Positions 44,255-54,800 of a stretch of DNA of 64,000 bases are shown piece after piece (the stretch's first letter is position 1; each line of letters begins with the position of its first letter). Position numbers and translations under genes: made by a program. A model generated the notes under the pieces. That model did not search any database, was not told the origin of the DNA, and saw only the letters and a program-made list of their open reading frames with translations. The stretch lies in contig NZ_QNVT01000003.1 of NCBI RefSeq assembly GCF_003385515.1, forward strand, positions 213,211 to 277,210, written 5' to 3'. This DNA is from Chryseobacterium pennae. GTDB lineage: Bacteria > Bacteroidota > Bacteroidia > Flavobacteriales > Weeksellaceae.

Positions 44255-44743
44255 ATGACAGACATACGATATGAAATAGATAACCTTGATACAGTCTTGA
44301 GAGCTGAAGATATATCTGTTTTTCTTTTTTATGCAAAGAATATAAATGATAATATTGCATCAAAGCTTTTTTTTTCATTAAGAAAGAAGACGATGTACGA
44401 ATTATTAAATGATATTAATACAAATCTAGATCCATCTGAAGATTTACCTGCTTACTTTAACACATCATTTTTGCAGGATGGGATTTCTTTTATAACTACT
44501 GTTCTTATTCCTTCAATGCAAAATGAAACTGTAGATATGTGGGGGAAATATGGAGGATTTGCTTCTTTAAAAGCACAGATAAATAATAATACAGCTAATA
44601 ATTGGAGTTCAGAATTATGTATATTATCTGATTATGTACCAGAAAGTATGGAATACTATATTGATATTGCTAGTGAAATTAAGATGCTTTTACAGCGATC
44701 TTTAAGTTTGAACACCCCAATGTTGGTGAGTTATTTCGATTAA
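44255..44743 (+). CDS. Family D protein, putative cognate immunity protein
   Basis: 162 residues, cytoplasmic, acidic, 11 bases after the toxin-like gene, in the same low-G+C block. VFLFYAKNIND and VLIPSMQNE correspond to LIFFANNLN and QLIPSLQNS in the protein at 32241. Position right behind the variable C-terminus of a large toxin candidate is the standard arrangement of an immunity gene. Biochemical function unknown. Confidence 0.65.
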   Translation: MTDIRYEIDNLDTVLRAEDISVFLFYAKNINDNIASKLFFSLRKKTMYELLNDINTNLDPSEDLPAYFNTSFLQDGISFITTVLIPSMQNETVDMWGKYGGFASLKAQINNNTANNWSSELCILSDYVPESMEYYIDIASEIKMLLQRSLSLNTPMLVSYFD

Positions 44744-44895
44744 ATTATAATAATATTTTCACAAAAATATTAAATGTATAAATATTATTCGAGTGGTGTC
44801 ATGTGTTTTTAGGAAATTAAAAATTCTATTCTTTTGAAATTATTCTATCGAAAGAATATAAATACCACGAGAAAATTAAGTAAACCCTACTTAAT

Positions 44896-44925
44896 AAGGC
44901 TTTTGTTTGCCTAAACGAAAGCCTT
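44896..44925 (+). promoter_or_regulatory. Leader hairpin before the 2304-residue gene
   Basis: AAGGCTTT (44896-44903) pairs with AAAGCCTT (44918-44925), with an inner GTTT/AAAC extension, giving a strong hairpin 28 bases before the ATG at 44954. No U run follows, so it is more likely an mRNA-stabilising or regulatory element than a terminator. The remaining gap (44744-44895) is very AT-rich and shows nothing else. Confidence 0.45.
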
Positions 44926-44953
44926 CCACTCACCCAAACACAAAATTATTTTT

Positions 44954-47900
44954 ATGTCAAATCAAACACCGGTAACACACAGGTATTACCCGAGGTTATC
45001 CTCTGTGGTTACAAAAGACGACATCCCGGATATGCTGGGATTCATAAAAGATGGGGTCACCAACCTCCTCGACAAAATCTACTATAAAGATTTACAGTAT
45101 AGTAAAGGGCCAAAAGGAGACTCGGCTTTTTACAGTTTATCGATCGTTTCGAAAAGAATCGATATCGAAATTCCCGGAACAGGAATCGCTTTGGTTCTGA
45201 ATCCGGATCTTAAAGACAATGATTCCAAAATTTCTGCATTTCCCATCACCGTTGAATACCAATGGAAGATCCTGGCGTATTTACGCTATTTCAGCTTAGG
45301 AAACTTTTCCTTTGAACCCCAGCAGATCTTCGAGGTTGCACTTAGAGTGCTCAATGTAACGGAAGAACAGGCCATTGCTCATTTTGTGAATACATTTGTG
45401 AAACCTGAAAACCAGGATATCACTCCATTGATGCAGTTCGTTAAAGATATGAATGCAGTATATGGAGGATGGTCCGGAAATCCAATTCCTGTTCCTACCA
45501 ATGCAACAACAATTACTGAAGTTGTACAACAGATTTTTTCAAGAGCAGGGAAGTATGCTTCTTTAGCAGCATTTGGAGCTTATTTGTTAACAAGCGATCT
45601 TCAGGAAACAGGAAATAAAGTAAAAACATTCTTTAAATCTCTGATGCCGCAGGATATTGATGAGTTCATCAAAGAAGTGGTTGTTCCGAAATTTAAGGCA
45701 ACTTTAGTATTGTCTGCAGCGATTGAATTTCCAAGAAGTATTTTAAAACCGGTTCACCCACTAAAGCACCCGACTGCTCCTTTAGAGGTTATAGAGGATG
45801 AATCTCAAAAAGTGACCATCAGTTTTGGAGAGGCTTTATTTTATGCCGATACAGAAAAAGGTTTCGGATATAATATGGATTTGGTTCTGAATATGAGCCA
45901 TCCTGCTCAGATCGGAAATACAGGTTTTGTGATCGATATTCACAATCTGAAAATTGATCTGAGTAAAACGGAAAATATTGCAGAAGCTGATGCCGACGGA
46001 AGACCCAAGGAATTTATGGGGGTCTATATGGAATACACCGAAATATTCCTGCCAAAAAAATGGTTTAAAAAGAAAGATCCTGCATTAGATAAGAAACAGA
46101 CCATCGGTATTTCAGCCAATCATATGCTGATTGGAACCGGAGGTCTCTCAGGAAATATTGCTATCAGACCTAGCTATGCCGTTAAAGCTGTGGGAACACA
46201 GACAGAAGTGGTAGATTATTTCAGTGAGTTTTTCACCCTTAAGTATCAAAATCTAAAAGTGAAATCAATGTCTGATCCTACGGAGCATACTATTGCTGAT
46301 ATGCAGGCACTGAAGACTTTCATAAATGGATTAGATTCACCATCTCAGCTTAAGTTTGTATATCCTTTCGGATTAACAACTACTGCGGGAGAGCATAAGG
46401 AGTTCCAGAAAGAAGAAGATTATTATAAATTTCTGTCCAGCCTTTCCGTAGACAGCCTTTCGGACAAGGACCGTACGCTGTGGTTTGATCTTGGGAAAGA
46501 TCCTGAAAAAGCATGGGAATTAGGATTCAGTCATTTTGATATTGATTTCCATCAGGGACAGGTAGTACGTTCCTCATTGAGTGCTGCACTGAAGATCAAA
46601 AAATTTAAAGGTGCTGATGGAGATTCCGAATTAATCATTGCCGTAGATGGAGAATGGGAAAGTAAAGAAAACTTTAAACTTGCGGCTGCATTTCTTCCGA
46701 AAGGGTTGGAAATGAACCTGTTTAAATTCCTGATCTTTAACTTACAGAGAATAGAAATTGGTAAGAAAGATGATAACTTCTATATTGAAGCCGATACCAA
46801 AATCAGTTTCCCTGAGGGTACATTTGGAGAAAGATTGCTGGGAAAAGAAGGAATTGATCTTCCGGCAATCCGTTATTACGCCAATGGTAAATTTGAAATT
46901 GCCGGAGGAAGTTCTATTATTCCAACCAACCTTCACCTGAATTTAGGACCTGTACGTATGGCGGTTACAGCTGTCCATATGGGAACCATACAGCGTATGT
47001 ATGACGGCAATATGCGTACCTATAATTATATCGGATTTGATGGGGGAATCAATATCAACCCATTAGGTCTTGATGTAAGAGGGAATGGGGTTAAATACTA
47101 TTATACTGCTGATAACGATCAATATGGTGGTGCTGGAGATTCTTATTTCCATATCTCAACCTTAGAAGTTGACTTGGTAATTCCTGGAACGGCGAGTGCA
47201 ACTTCTGCAGTAGCCATTATCAAAGGAGCTCTTACTATTCCGGAACCAGGGGTATCTACAGAATATAGAGGGAAGGTTTCTCTTCAGCTGCCGAAAATGA
47301 ATATTTCCGGTTCTGCAGAAATGGCTTTCGATCCTAAATACCCGGGATTCTTGGTAGATGCAAGTGTTGAACTGCCATTTGTGATTCCGTTAGGTTCATT
47401 TGGTATTTTCGGATTCCGAGGACTGATCGGATACCGATATGTTGCTCATAAAAAGGCTATCGGAATGACAGAAAGTGATACCTGGTATGATTATTATGTA
47501 CATCCGCAGCGAGGAATCAATACCGATAAGTTTATCGGGCCTCAGTTTACCCAGGAGTATAGTGCACCATTCGCCTTCGGAGCAGGAGCATCCCTGGCAA
47601 CCTTAGATGGACGTCTTGCCTCATTACGTGCAATGGTATTGCTTTCAGTACCAAGTATGTTTGCCATTGATGCCGGATTAACAATCATCAGTGAACGTCT
47701 TGGGCTGACAGAAGATGACCCTAAAGTTCCGCCATTCTATGCATTTGTTATCGTAGGGGACAATTCACTGGAAATTGGAGCAGGAGGTAACTTCCAGCTC
47801 AACAAAAATAACGGGTCATTTATTGATATTAAGGCTGAGGTTCAGATGGGCTTCTTCTTTAAAAATCAAAGACCATGGTATGTCAATTTCGGAACAAGGG

Positions 47901-50900
47901 AAAAACCGATCAGAGCCAGCCTGTTTAAAGATTCCGTGAATATCAGGGCAGAGTCTTATCTGATGATTGCTGCCAAAGGAATTGAAGCCGGAGCAAGGGT
48001 AGATTTTAACCTGAATCTGATCATTGTAAAAGTTTATGCTGCTATTGAAGTAGGAGCTCACATCAGTTTTGAAAGACCTCAGGTAGGAGGATATATTTAT
48101 GTAGAAGGAGGAGCAGAGATCAATCTTTTCATTATCAGTGTAGCCTTATTTGTTTCGATCTATTTCAGAGTAGAACTTATCTTCCCGTTCCTGATCCTGG
48201 CAGAACTTAAATTTGAAATTAGGATCAAGCTGTTTCTCTTGAAAATTAAGCTTAAAGTTCATTTAAGTATCAAATGGGAAAAAAATGATAAGGTAGATAC
48301 AAGTGCTGTACCGCCTCTTACTTATGAATCGGATCGACCAGAAATTGATTATCCGAAAGAAGCACGATTGAATAATGCGGTGAAAGGAGTTCACATGTTG
48401 ACCAATGAGACCTTTGATCTTCCTGTAGTTGAGATTTTTAATGCACCGGCACCATCTATTAAAGACAATCCTGATCTGCCAACAATCCCATTGGATACCT
48501 ATATTGATATTAAAATCGAAAAGGGGCTTATTCCAACTCCGGTTGCAGGTGAGAAAATTGGTGGACATACCAGCGGAGCAAGTGAATATACAGATTTGAT
48601 CCCGCCTCAGAAAACCCAGCCGGGAGGTCATGTACTCCGTCAGGTAAAACACCAGTATTCTATTGAAGATGTAGAGATTAAGATTCTTGCTAAGAAAAAT
48701 AGTGATCCTAATAATCATGAGTTGGATTGGAAAAAGTACAATCCTTACAGAGCTGTATTGACTGAGGATGAAGCCAACAGTATCTCTAATATTGATAAAT
48801 TCAAATTAGGATTCTGGCAGAAAATAAATGGTAAATATGATACCATCAGGATTTTGGCGTCTACACCATTCTCATTCTTAGATGCTGCACAACCGGGGTG
48901 GTTTATTCCTGAACAATACGGAATCACAGCTTCTTCATTATTCTGTACAAAAACGGAAGATGTATGGCATGAGTCTAATGTACTGGACAAAACAGTAGGA
49001 ACGGTTTATAACCAGCCGGCAGGAGCACCATATAACTTCATTAATGGAGCGTATTATAACCTCCTGGGAACATTATCGGATACTACAGACTATATGGTGG
49101 TTTCTAATGCTTCCAATCCACATAATGAACCGAAGTCGTTGAAGATGACCAATGGAAATACAATGGTTGTTCTGCTTCCTGAATCATCTGCAAAAGTAAA
49201 TTTATTGCTTTCTACGATGGCAAGTACGGTAACCATCAGATACTATAAAAATGTATTCTCTACTGCGATTTATCAGAATTATGAATTGATTGCAGAAGTA
49301 ACCAAAACGAAAGCGGAACTGGCATCAGAGCTGTCATATGAATCAGTTAATTATGGCGGTCAATATGTGAGTAAAATTGAAATTATTCCATATAATGTCA
49401 ACCAGCAGGAGATTGATGATATCAATGCACAGATAGATCAGATCTGGGCCCATGCAACAGCCAATACAACCGGTGAAGTAACCAGCATTGTACTTTCTCC
49501 GGGAGAACAGGCAAAATATAATGAGCTTCTTGAGAAATTAAAATACCTGAAATCAGGAGGATGTACGACTTCTCAATGTAAGGAGCTTGACTTCAATGTA
49601 ATGCATGTGCAGAATGGTTATAGAGGATTTGGAAATGGACCTGTAAACTTTAGCATGTCCGGGATAGCGACTAAATGGGAAGATTATGAAGTTCCGTATA
49701 AAATGATAACAGGAGGTGATACTCCGCCATTTGTGGACTTCAATACCCATTCTGTGATCTTCCTGTATTTACCAAGAAACTCTGGTAATGATTTGGTTAA
49801 GTATAACAGCGTTATTACAAAAATTACAGATAAGGCAGAAGGTATTGATATTTGCTACTCAAGTGATTATCCGAAAGAACAGATTAATAAGGCGGTGATC
49901 ATTAAAGTAAGTAAAACGACTCAAAAACCTCTGAACCTGAAGTTTACGCCTGATTGTGGATGTGTTCCAAAAGAAGAACCATGTACAAAAGATACGAAAC
50001 TTTGTGATTTCCTTAAAGAGCTTATTAGCAAACTGTATAATTGTATTTCTTCTTATGGAGGAGATGCGCTGATTAATTATGAAAAGTGTTTTCAAACTTA
50101 TATATCAATGATTTACAGGTTTGATAGTGGGAATTATGACTATGGTTTGGTTAAGAAGGATCCGGGGTATGTAAGAGATCTTTTAGCCAAATTGGATAAA
50201 TACCTATATACCCCAGGAGCTACAAAGGACAGAGGTCTGCAAATGGTACAGGAAATTAATAATATCATCTTTAATCTTGGGAATTGCGGATGCAGTGATG
50301 ACAATAACGATCCTGGAAATACAGTGGTAAATTGTTATACTTTATTCCATAGAGTGAGATGGATTACAGCTGAAGAGCACGAATATCAGCAGACTATTCC
50401 ATCACAACTTGCTGTACAGGCAGATATGCAATTGATGCAGGAAGCGATGAGTAAAGTGGTGCAGCCGGTTTGGAGACCAAACAGTGTATATTATATCAAT
50501 CTTAAACTGAAAGATAATGTAAATGGAGATACACCACATATCATTGATTATTATTTTGCCTTTAAAACAGCTGGACCTATCGGACATTTTGAGAAGAAAA
50601 ATGACAAATACATTGAAAAACTTAAAGATGCTGATGGAAACCTGACGAATAAAAGGAAAAACATAGATGAATATCCGATTACTTCTCTGAAATCATATAT
50701 CGATCAGAAGAAATCATATCCTAATGTAGATGGAGATCTTTTAATGTCAAAACCATTATTCTACGGTAATAAACAGTGTAAAATAGAGTTTTTCTTTACC
50801 AAGCCTTATGTCTACAATATGCTTAAGAACTGGTCTGCCCATACAGGAATGGGAGTGAAAGACATTAAAGGAAGTATCAATATTGTGATTAAAGATCCAA

Positions 50901-51868
50901 TAACAGATGTGAGTGTTCCGTATCCTTTACCTGAGAACTGGACCAAAAAAGAAACGGTGCCTGGAGTGATACCAAGTTGGATTGAAGGTGATCCAAATTT
51001 ACCATTGGGTATCCAGCAGATGTTTAACTATGTAAATCATGTTAATCAAGGAAACACGGGGATGGCATGTAGCATTGATCTCGGAAAACCTATTAAACCA
51101 ATATCATATAACTACTCAGTGGAACTGGAGGATCTGAATCCGGAGAAACTATATACAGCAATTGTATACAATGCTTTTGATGATGACGGGGATGGACTCT
51201 ATAAACCGCAACCTGCACCAACAGTGGAAGATCCTAAGAAAGTATATGAAGAAAACCAGAAGATCCATGAATTTGTATTCAGGACTTCAAGATACAGGGA
51301 CTTCAAAGAGCAGGTAGAAAGCTATAAGCTGAAAGAATACGATGATAATAATGTGGTAATAGGACAAAAAGATGCGATATATGAAGTGAAAGCAGACCTT
51401 AAACAGCAGCAGCTTGATGACCTTTATATCTTAGCTTCAAAAGGTGCTGAAAATCCAAATTTAAAAACATTAGCTAATACCTATTCAGAATTATTTGATC
51501 GTGCTTTTGAAGGAGTAATGGGATTAAAACCATTAAATCCTCCTACCCATACAGAATTTGTCAAAATAGTGAACACCAATAATGATGTGGTTGCTTTACT
51601 GATAAGGAATCCGGAACCATTCAATGATCCGAGAATTCCATTGGGTGATATGAAGGAATGTCTTAAGGTTCTTAATGCTTTAAACAAACATACTGAAGGT
51701 TTCGAACTCATTTATGCTAAAGATTATTCTCAGATTTTAGTGGTACACAAGAGCAATAAGATCAAAGATTCAAAATTAGCATTAGAGTTCAATTACAAAT
51801 CTTGGGATGGAACCAAATATGAGGTGAAATCTACGGTAACAATCAACGAATTAAAACTAAACAATTAA
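44954..51868 (+). CDS. Giant beta-rich protein (2304 aa)
   Basis: 2304 residues, no signal peptide. Residues about 1-1100 are long series of amphipathic strands with Gly (for example GAGGNFQLNKNNGSFIDIKA) leading to a very hydrophobic belt at about 1055-1100 (INLFIISVALFVSIYFRVEL, then alternating Leu/Lys/Ile strands). This resembles beta-solenoid or membrane-active proteins; DUF6603-type giant proteins are worth testing. About 1667-1790 is a Cys cluster (CGCVPKEEPC, TKLCDF, NLGNCGC). The last 500 residues are mixed alpha/beta with Fn3-like parts. Normal G+C, unlike the toxin cassette before it. Likely a structural or translocating component. Confidence 0.75.
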   Translation: MSNQTPVTHRYYPRLSSVVTKDDIPDMLGFIKDGVTNLLDKIYYKDLQYSKGPKGDSAFYSLSIVSKRIDIEIPGTGIALVLNPDLKDNDSKISAFPITVEYQWKILAYLRYFSLGNFSFEPQQIFEVALRVLNVTEEQAIAHFVNTFVKPENQDITPLMQFVKDMNAVYGGWSGNPIPVPTNATTITEVVQQIFSRAGKYASLAAFGAYLLTSDLQETGNKVKTFFKSLMPQDIDEFIKEVVVPKFKATLVLSAAIEFPRSILKPVHPLKHPTAPLEVIEDESQKVTISFGEALFYADTEKGFGYNMDLVLNMSHPAQIGNTGFVIDIHNLKIDLSKTENIAEADADGRPKEFMGVYMEYTEIFLPKKWFKKKDPALDKKQTIGISANHMLIGTGGLSGNIAIRPSYAVKAVGTQTEVVDYFSEFFTLKYQNLKVKSMSDPTEHTIADMQALKTFINGLDSPSQLKFVYPFGLTTTAGEHKEFQKEEDYYKFLSSLSVDSLSDKDRTLWFDLGKDPEKAWELGFSHFDIDFHQGQVVRSSLSAALKIKKFKGADGDSELIIAVDGEWESKENFKLAAAFLPKGLEMNLFKFLIFNLQRIEIGKKDDNFYIEADTKISFPEGTFGERLLGKEGIDLPAIRYYANGKFEIAGGSSIIPTNLHLNLGPVRMAVTAVHMGTIQRMYDGNMRTYNYIGFDGGININPLGLDVRGNGVKYYYTADNDQYGGAGDSYFHISTLEVDLVIPGTASATSAVAIIKGALTIPEPGVSTEYRGKVSLQLPKMNISGSAEMAFDPKYPGFLVDASVELPFVIPLGSFGIFGFRGLIGYRYVAHKKAIGMTESDTWYDYYVHPQRGINTDKFIGPQFTQEYSAPFAFGAGASLATLDGRLASLRAMVLLSVPSMFAIDAGLTIISERLGLTEDDPKVPPFYAFVIVGDNSLEIGAGGNFQLNKNNGSFIDIKAEVQMGFFFKNQRPWYVNFGTREKPIRASLFKDSVNIRAESYLMIAAKGIEAGARVDFNLNLIIVKVYAAIEVGAHISFERPQVGGYIYVEGGAEINLFIISVALFVSIYFRVELIFPFLILAELKFEIRIKLFLLKIKLKVHLSIKWEKNDKVDTSAVPPLTYESDRPEIDYPKEARLNNAVKGVHMLTNETFDLPVVEIFNAPAPSIKDNPDLPTIPLDTYIDIKIEKGLIPTPVAGEKIGGHTSGASEYTDLIPPQKTQPGGHVLRQVKHQYSIEDVEIKILAKKNSDPNNHELDWKKYNPYRAVLTEDEANSISNIDKFKLGFWQKINGKYDTIRILASTPFSFLDAAQPGWFIPEQYGITASSLFCTKTEDVWHESNVLDKTVGTVYNQPAGAPYNFINGAYYNLLGTLSDTTDYMVVSNASNPHNEPKSLKMTNGNTMVVLLPESSAKVNLLLSTMASTVTIRYYKNVFSTAIYQNYELIAEVTKTKAELASELSYESVNYGGQYVSKIEIIPYNVNQQEIDDINAQIDQIWAHATANTTGEVTSIVLSPGEQAKYNELLEKLKYLKSGGCTTSQCKELDFNVMHVQNGYRGFGNGPVNFSMSGIATKWEDYEVPYKMITGGDTPPFVDFNTHSVIFLYLPRNSGNDLVKYNSVITKITDKAEGIDICYSSDYPKEQINKAVIIKVSKTTQKPLNLKFTPDCGCVPKEEPCTKDTKLCDFLKELISKLYNCISSYGGDALINYEKCFQTYISMIYRFDSGNYDYGLVKKDPGYVRDLLAKLDKYLYTPGATKDRGLQMVQEINNIIFNLGNCGCSDDNNDPGNTVVNCYTLFHRVRWITAEEHEYQQTIPSQLAVQADMQLMQEAMSKVVQPVWRPNSVYYINLKLKDNVNGDTPHIIDYYFAFKTAGPIGHFEKKNDKYIEKLKDADGNLTNKRKNIDEYPITSLKSYIDQKKSYPNVDGDLLMSKPLFYGNKQCKIEFFFTKPYVYNMLKNWSAHTGMGVKDIKGSINIVIKDPITDVSVPYPLPENWTKKETVPGVIPSWIEGDPNLPLGIQQMFNYVNHVNQGNTGMACSIDLGKPIKPISYNYSVELEDLNPEKLYTAIVYNAFDDDGDGLYKPQPAPTVEDPKKVYEENQKIHEFVFRTSRYRDFKEQVESYKLKEYDDNNVVIGQKDAIYEVKADLKQQQLDDLYILASKGAENPNLKTLANTYSELFDRAFEGVMGLKPLNPPTHTEFVKIVNTNNDVVALLIRNPEPFNDPRIPLGDMKECLKVLNALNKHTEGFELIYAKDYSQILVVHKSNKIKDSKLALEFNYKSWDGTKYEVKSTVTINELKLNN

Positions 51869-51879
51869 TTAAATCTAAA

Positions 51880-54800
51880 ATGAGTTTTTTTAAAAATTAT
51901 AATTATTCAGGTTCTAGTGGAATAATTAATTCTTCTGCGAAGAATCAGGGATATGTAATGGAGGTAGGAACCGTAGATTCATCGGGACTGATTACAGTTC
52001 TTGACGAAAGCGGGAATCCAATATGGAGTAAAGCTTTTCAGTCTCCTCAGGGAGAAGATACAACCTTTGTTAAGGTGTTACCATTCAAAGACGGTAATTT
52101 TGCTGTTGTGGGGATAACTTCCAAGATAACTCCTGTTGTGATGAAAATCAACGGAAATGGACAAATAGCATGGTGTTATAGCTATCCATTCATTGAAACA
52201 GATGAAAGTCACATTTATGCAACCATATTTGTTGATTCAATGGTTTATCTTACTTTTCATAATGTAGACAAAAAGACCAACAAAACTCTTATATTACGCA
52301 GTGATGGAAAAGCGGAGTATAGTGCAGATATTATTAATAACGGTAATCCAGAGGCAACTCTGGAAGTTACCGGGATTAGCACCTACAGTGAATTGGTTTT
52401 TATCAGTGCTAATGAAACTCTCGATGAGGTAGAACGTGGAGTATGCTTATCTGGACAGGTATATACACCGGCAGATTCTGTGACGTATGTTTCTGCAGGC
52501 GGAAAACCTATCGTTTTGAATGGGGTTCATTGCAGAAAGGTTAACAGTTCATATGAGTTGTATATGTCTGGTAAAGTTAACAATATTCCTGCATTGGTTG
52601 CCAATCGAAAAAATGTGTTTTTATATGAAGCTTGGGAAGGTAAACCAGCTACATTTACTTATGGAAAAGACTTTTTCTATGCTCAGACAGAAAAGGGACG
52701 TAACTTTAGCTTTTCTTTATATGCAGATCCTGCATCGGGTTATGACCCAATATGGGTTAAAAAAGCCAATGGCAGAGAAATGGTTATTGATCAGATTGCT
52801 GATAATGAGGTGACAATTAGAGGGTTTTATAACTCCTATTTTACAGGGCTTGTAGACAATACAATTAATACCTGTAACACATCTCAGGATAATAAATTTA
52901 GATTATCAGAAAGAACTTTTGAGCAAGAGAAGGCTCCTTATCATACTAATCGTGCAGGTTGGATGCAAGAACCTCTGAATTTTAATATCACAAACAAATT
53001 ACGTACTCAGGGCGATGCATGTAGTGGAAATGGAATTACAATTCCTTTCAATGAATTTTCGGGGCTGCAAACCCCTAATTTCTATCTCCAGGCTGCAGGC
53101 TCCAAAGGAGAAGACAGTACCAAGGGAATCCATCTGAGATGGGGATTTGGAGGTGAATTAGGAGAAAATCACCTTCCTAAAGGAAAATTGACAGACAATA
53201 AAAACAATTTCAACAAACCTAGTGACTTTGTAAATGTATACAGAGCTCCTTATGAAAAGCAGATTTTCACTTTAGAATTTGCACACGTTCCTCAGCTTAT
53301 TGATGACAATAAGAAAATGTGGGTGTATAAGTTTAATAATGACAGTAGAATTTTTTATGTCTATTTCAAAAATAAAACAAAATATGCACAGGTAAGAATG
53401 TCTGTAGATCCAATGGCTGATCCTCTTAAATTCATGCAGCTATATGGTTATGAAATTATAGAGATTCTTTGTAAAACAGATATTTTCTTTGCTGCAGAAC
53501 TGAAAATAGAATCGCAGACAGATTCACGTCTGGAGCTGGAGGCACTTTCTGTAGGAGAACCGAATAACACATCTCAACAGCAGCTTTCATATAGAGCAAT
53601 GCCTTACGGGAACGATCTTAACTACACTTATTTTAATGTAGAGAACGGAAAAACCTTACGTTTTAGACCTAAGAATTGTACTGTTACTGAAATTAACTTT
53701 GAATTCTATTCAGATTTTATCACCAGTAGAAATCAGGCTAACGCATGGGAACTAATGGGAGAATTCTCTCTTACGGATAAAGCAGATATCGCTTTTGAAA
53801 GGTTAGATCCCTTACCTGGTGAGAATCCTGTTGATGGAGCATGGCTAAGATATAATGATAAAGCTTATGTAAATATCGGGAACTACCATAAAAAATGGGA
53901 ACATTCATCTGTGGGGCCTTTAGACAGAGATATTCAAACGGTAGTTCAAAGATATGTAGAGCTGAGTAATGATCAGCAGAATCCAAAAGCCAATGAAACC
54001 ATTTCAATTAACCTTTCACCTACAGGCTCACAGCAGGTGGTTGAAGTTAGCACGAACCTTCCTGAGCAAGGCGATATGCAGGTTTCCAATCTGGATATTT
54101 TAAATATTGCTGCCTTGGATTACCATGTAGCAAGAATGTTGGGGTTAGGATATCTTGATATCAAAGAAGATGTTTTCGGAAGAGAATTTATTTACATTGC
54201 AGAATACTATACCAATAAAAATCTGGATATCAATTCAGAGGATAAGAGCTATCAGCTGCTTTCAATGTCTCTTCCTGTTTCTACTGAAATCGAAAGACTT
54301 TCACTGCCTGTAAAACTGTTGAAACTGAATAAAGGAATGGATGCTGATAATCCGCAGTCTGCAGGGTTATATGATGCAGAAGGATATTCTCATAATGGAA
54401 AATACCGTTACATCAGTATTTATAATCATCAGATTCCTGAACTTGAAGTAAACCCTGTTTTCTTTGGATCAACTCAGAAATTTGATGCATCTTCATTCAC
54501 GGTTCCTGTATATGCAGGTCTTGAATACCGTGTTGTAGAACCTGGGAAAGCAGATGATTACACATGGATAAAACCGGAATTATGTCATGATACAAAATAT
54601 TTTAATGTAGATAATTCCCCTAATTCTTATGAAACCTTGCCTCTTCAGATTCCCAATACTTATGCACCATTGTATATGCATAAGCAGGATAAAAGCGGAA
54701 CTTATTTTTATAAAGGATATGGAATCAACTGGTTTTCAAGAGCACAGATTGGAGGAGAGGAATTGTCAATAGATACCAAGATTAAACCCAACAACAGGTT

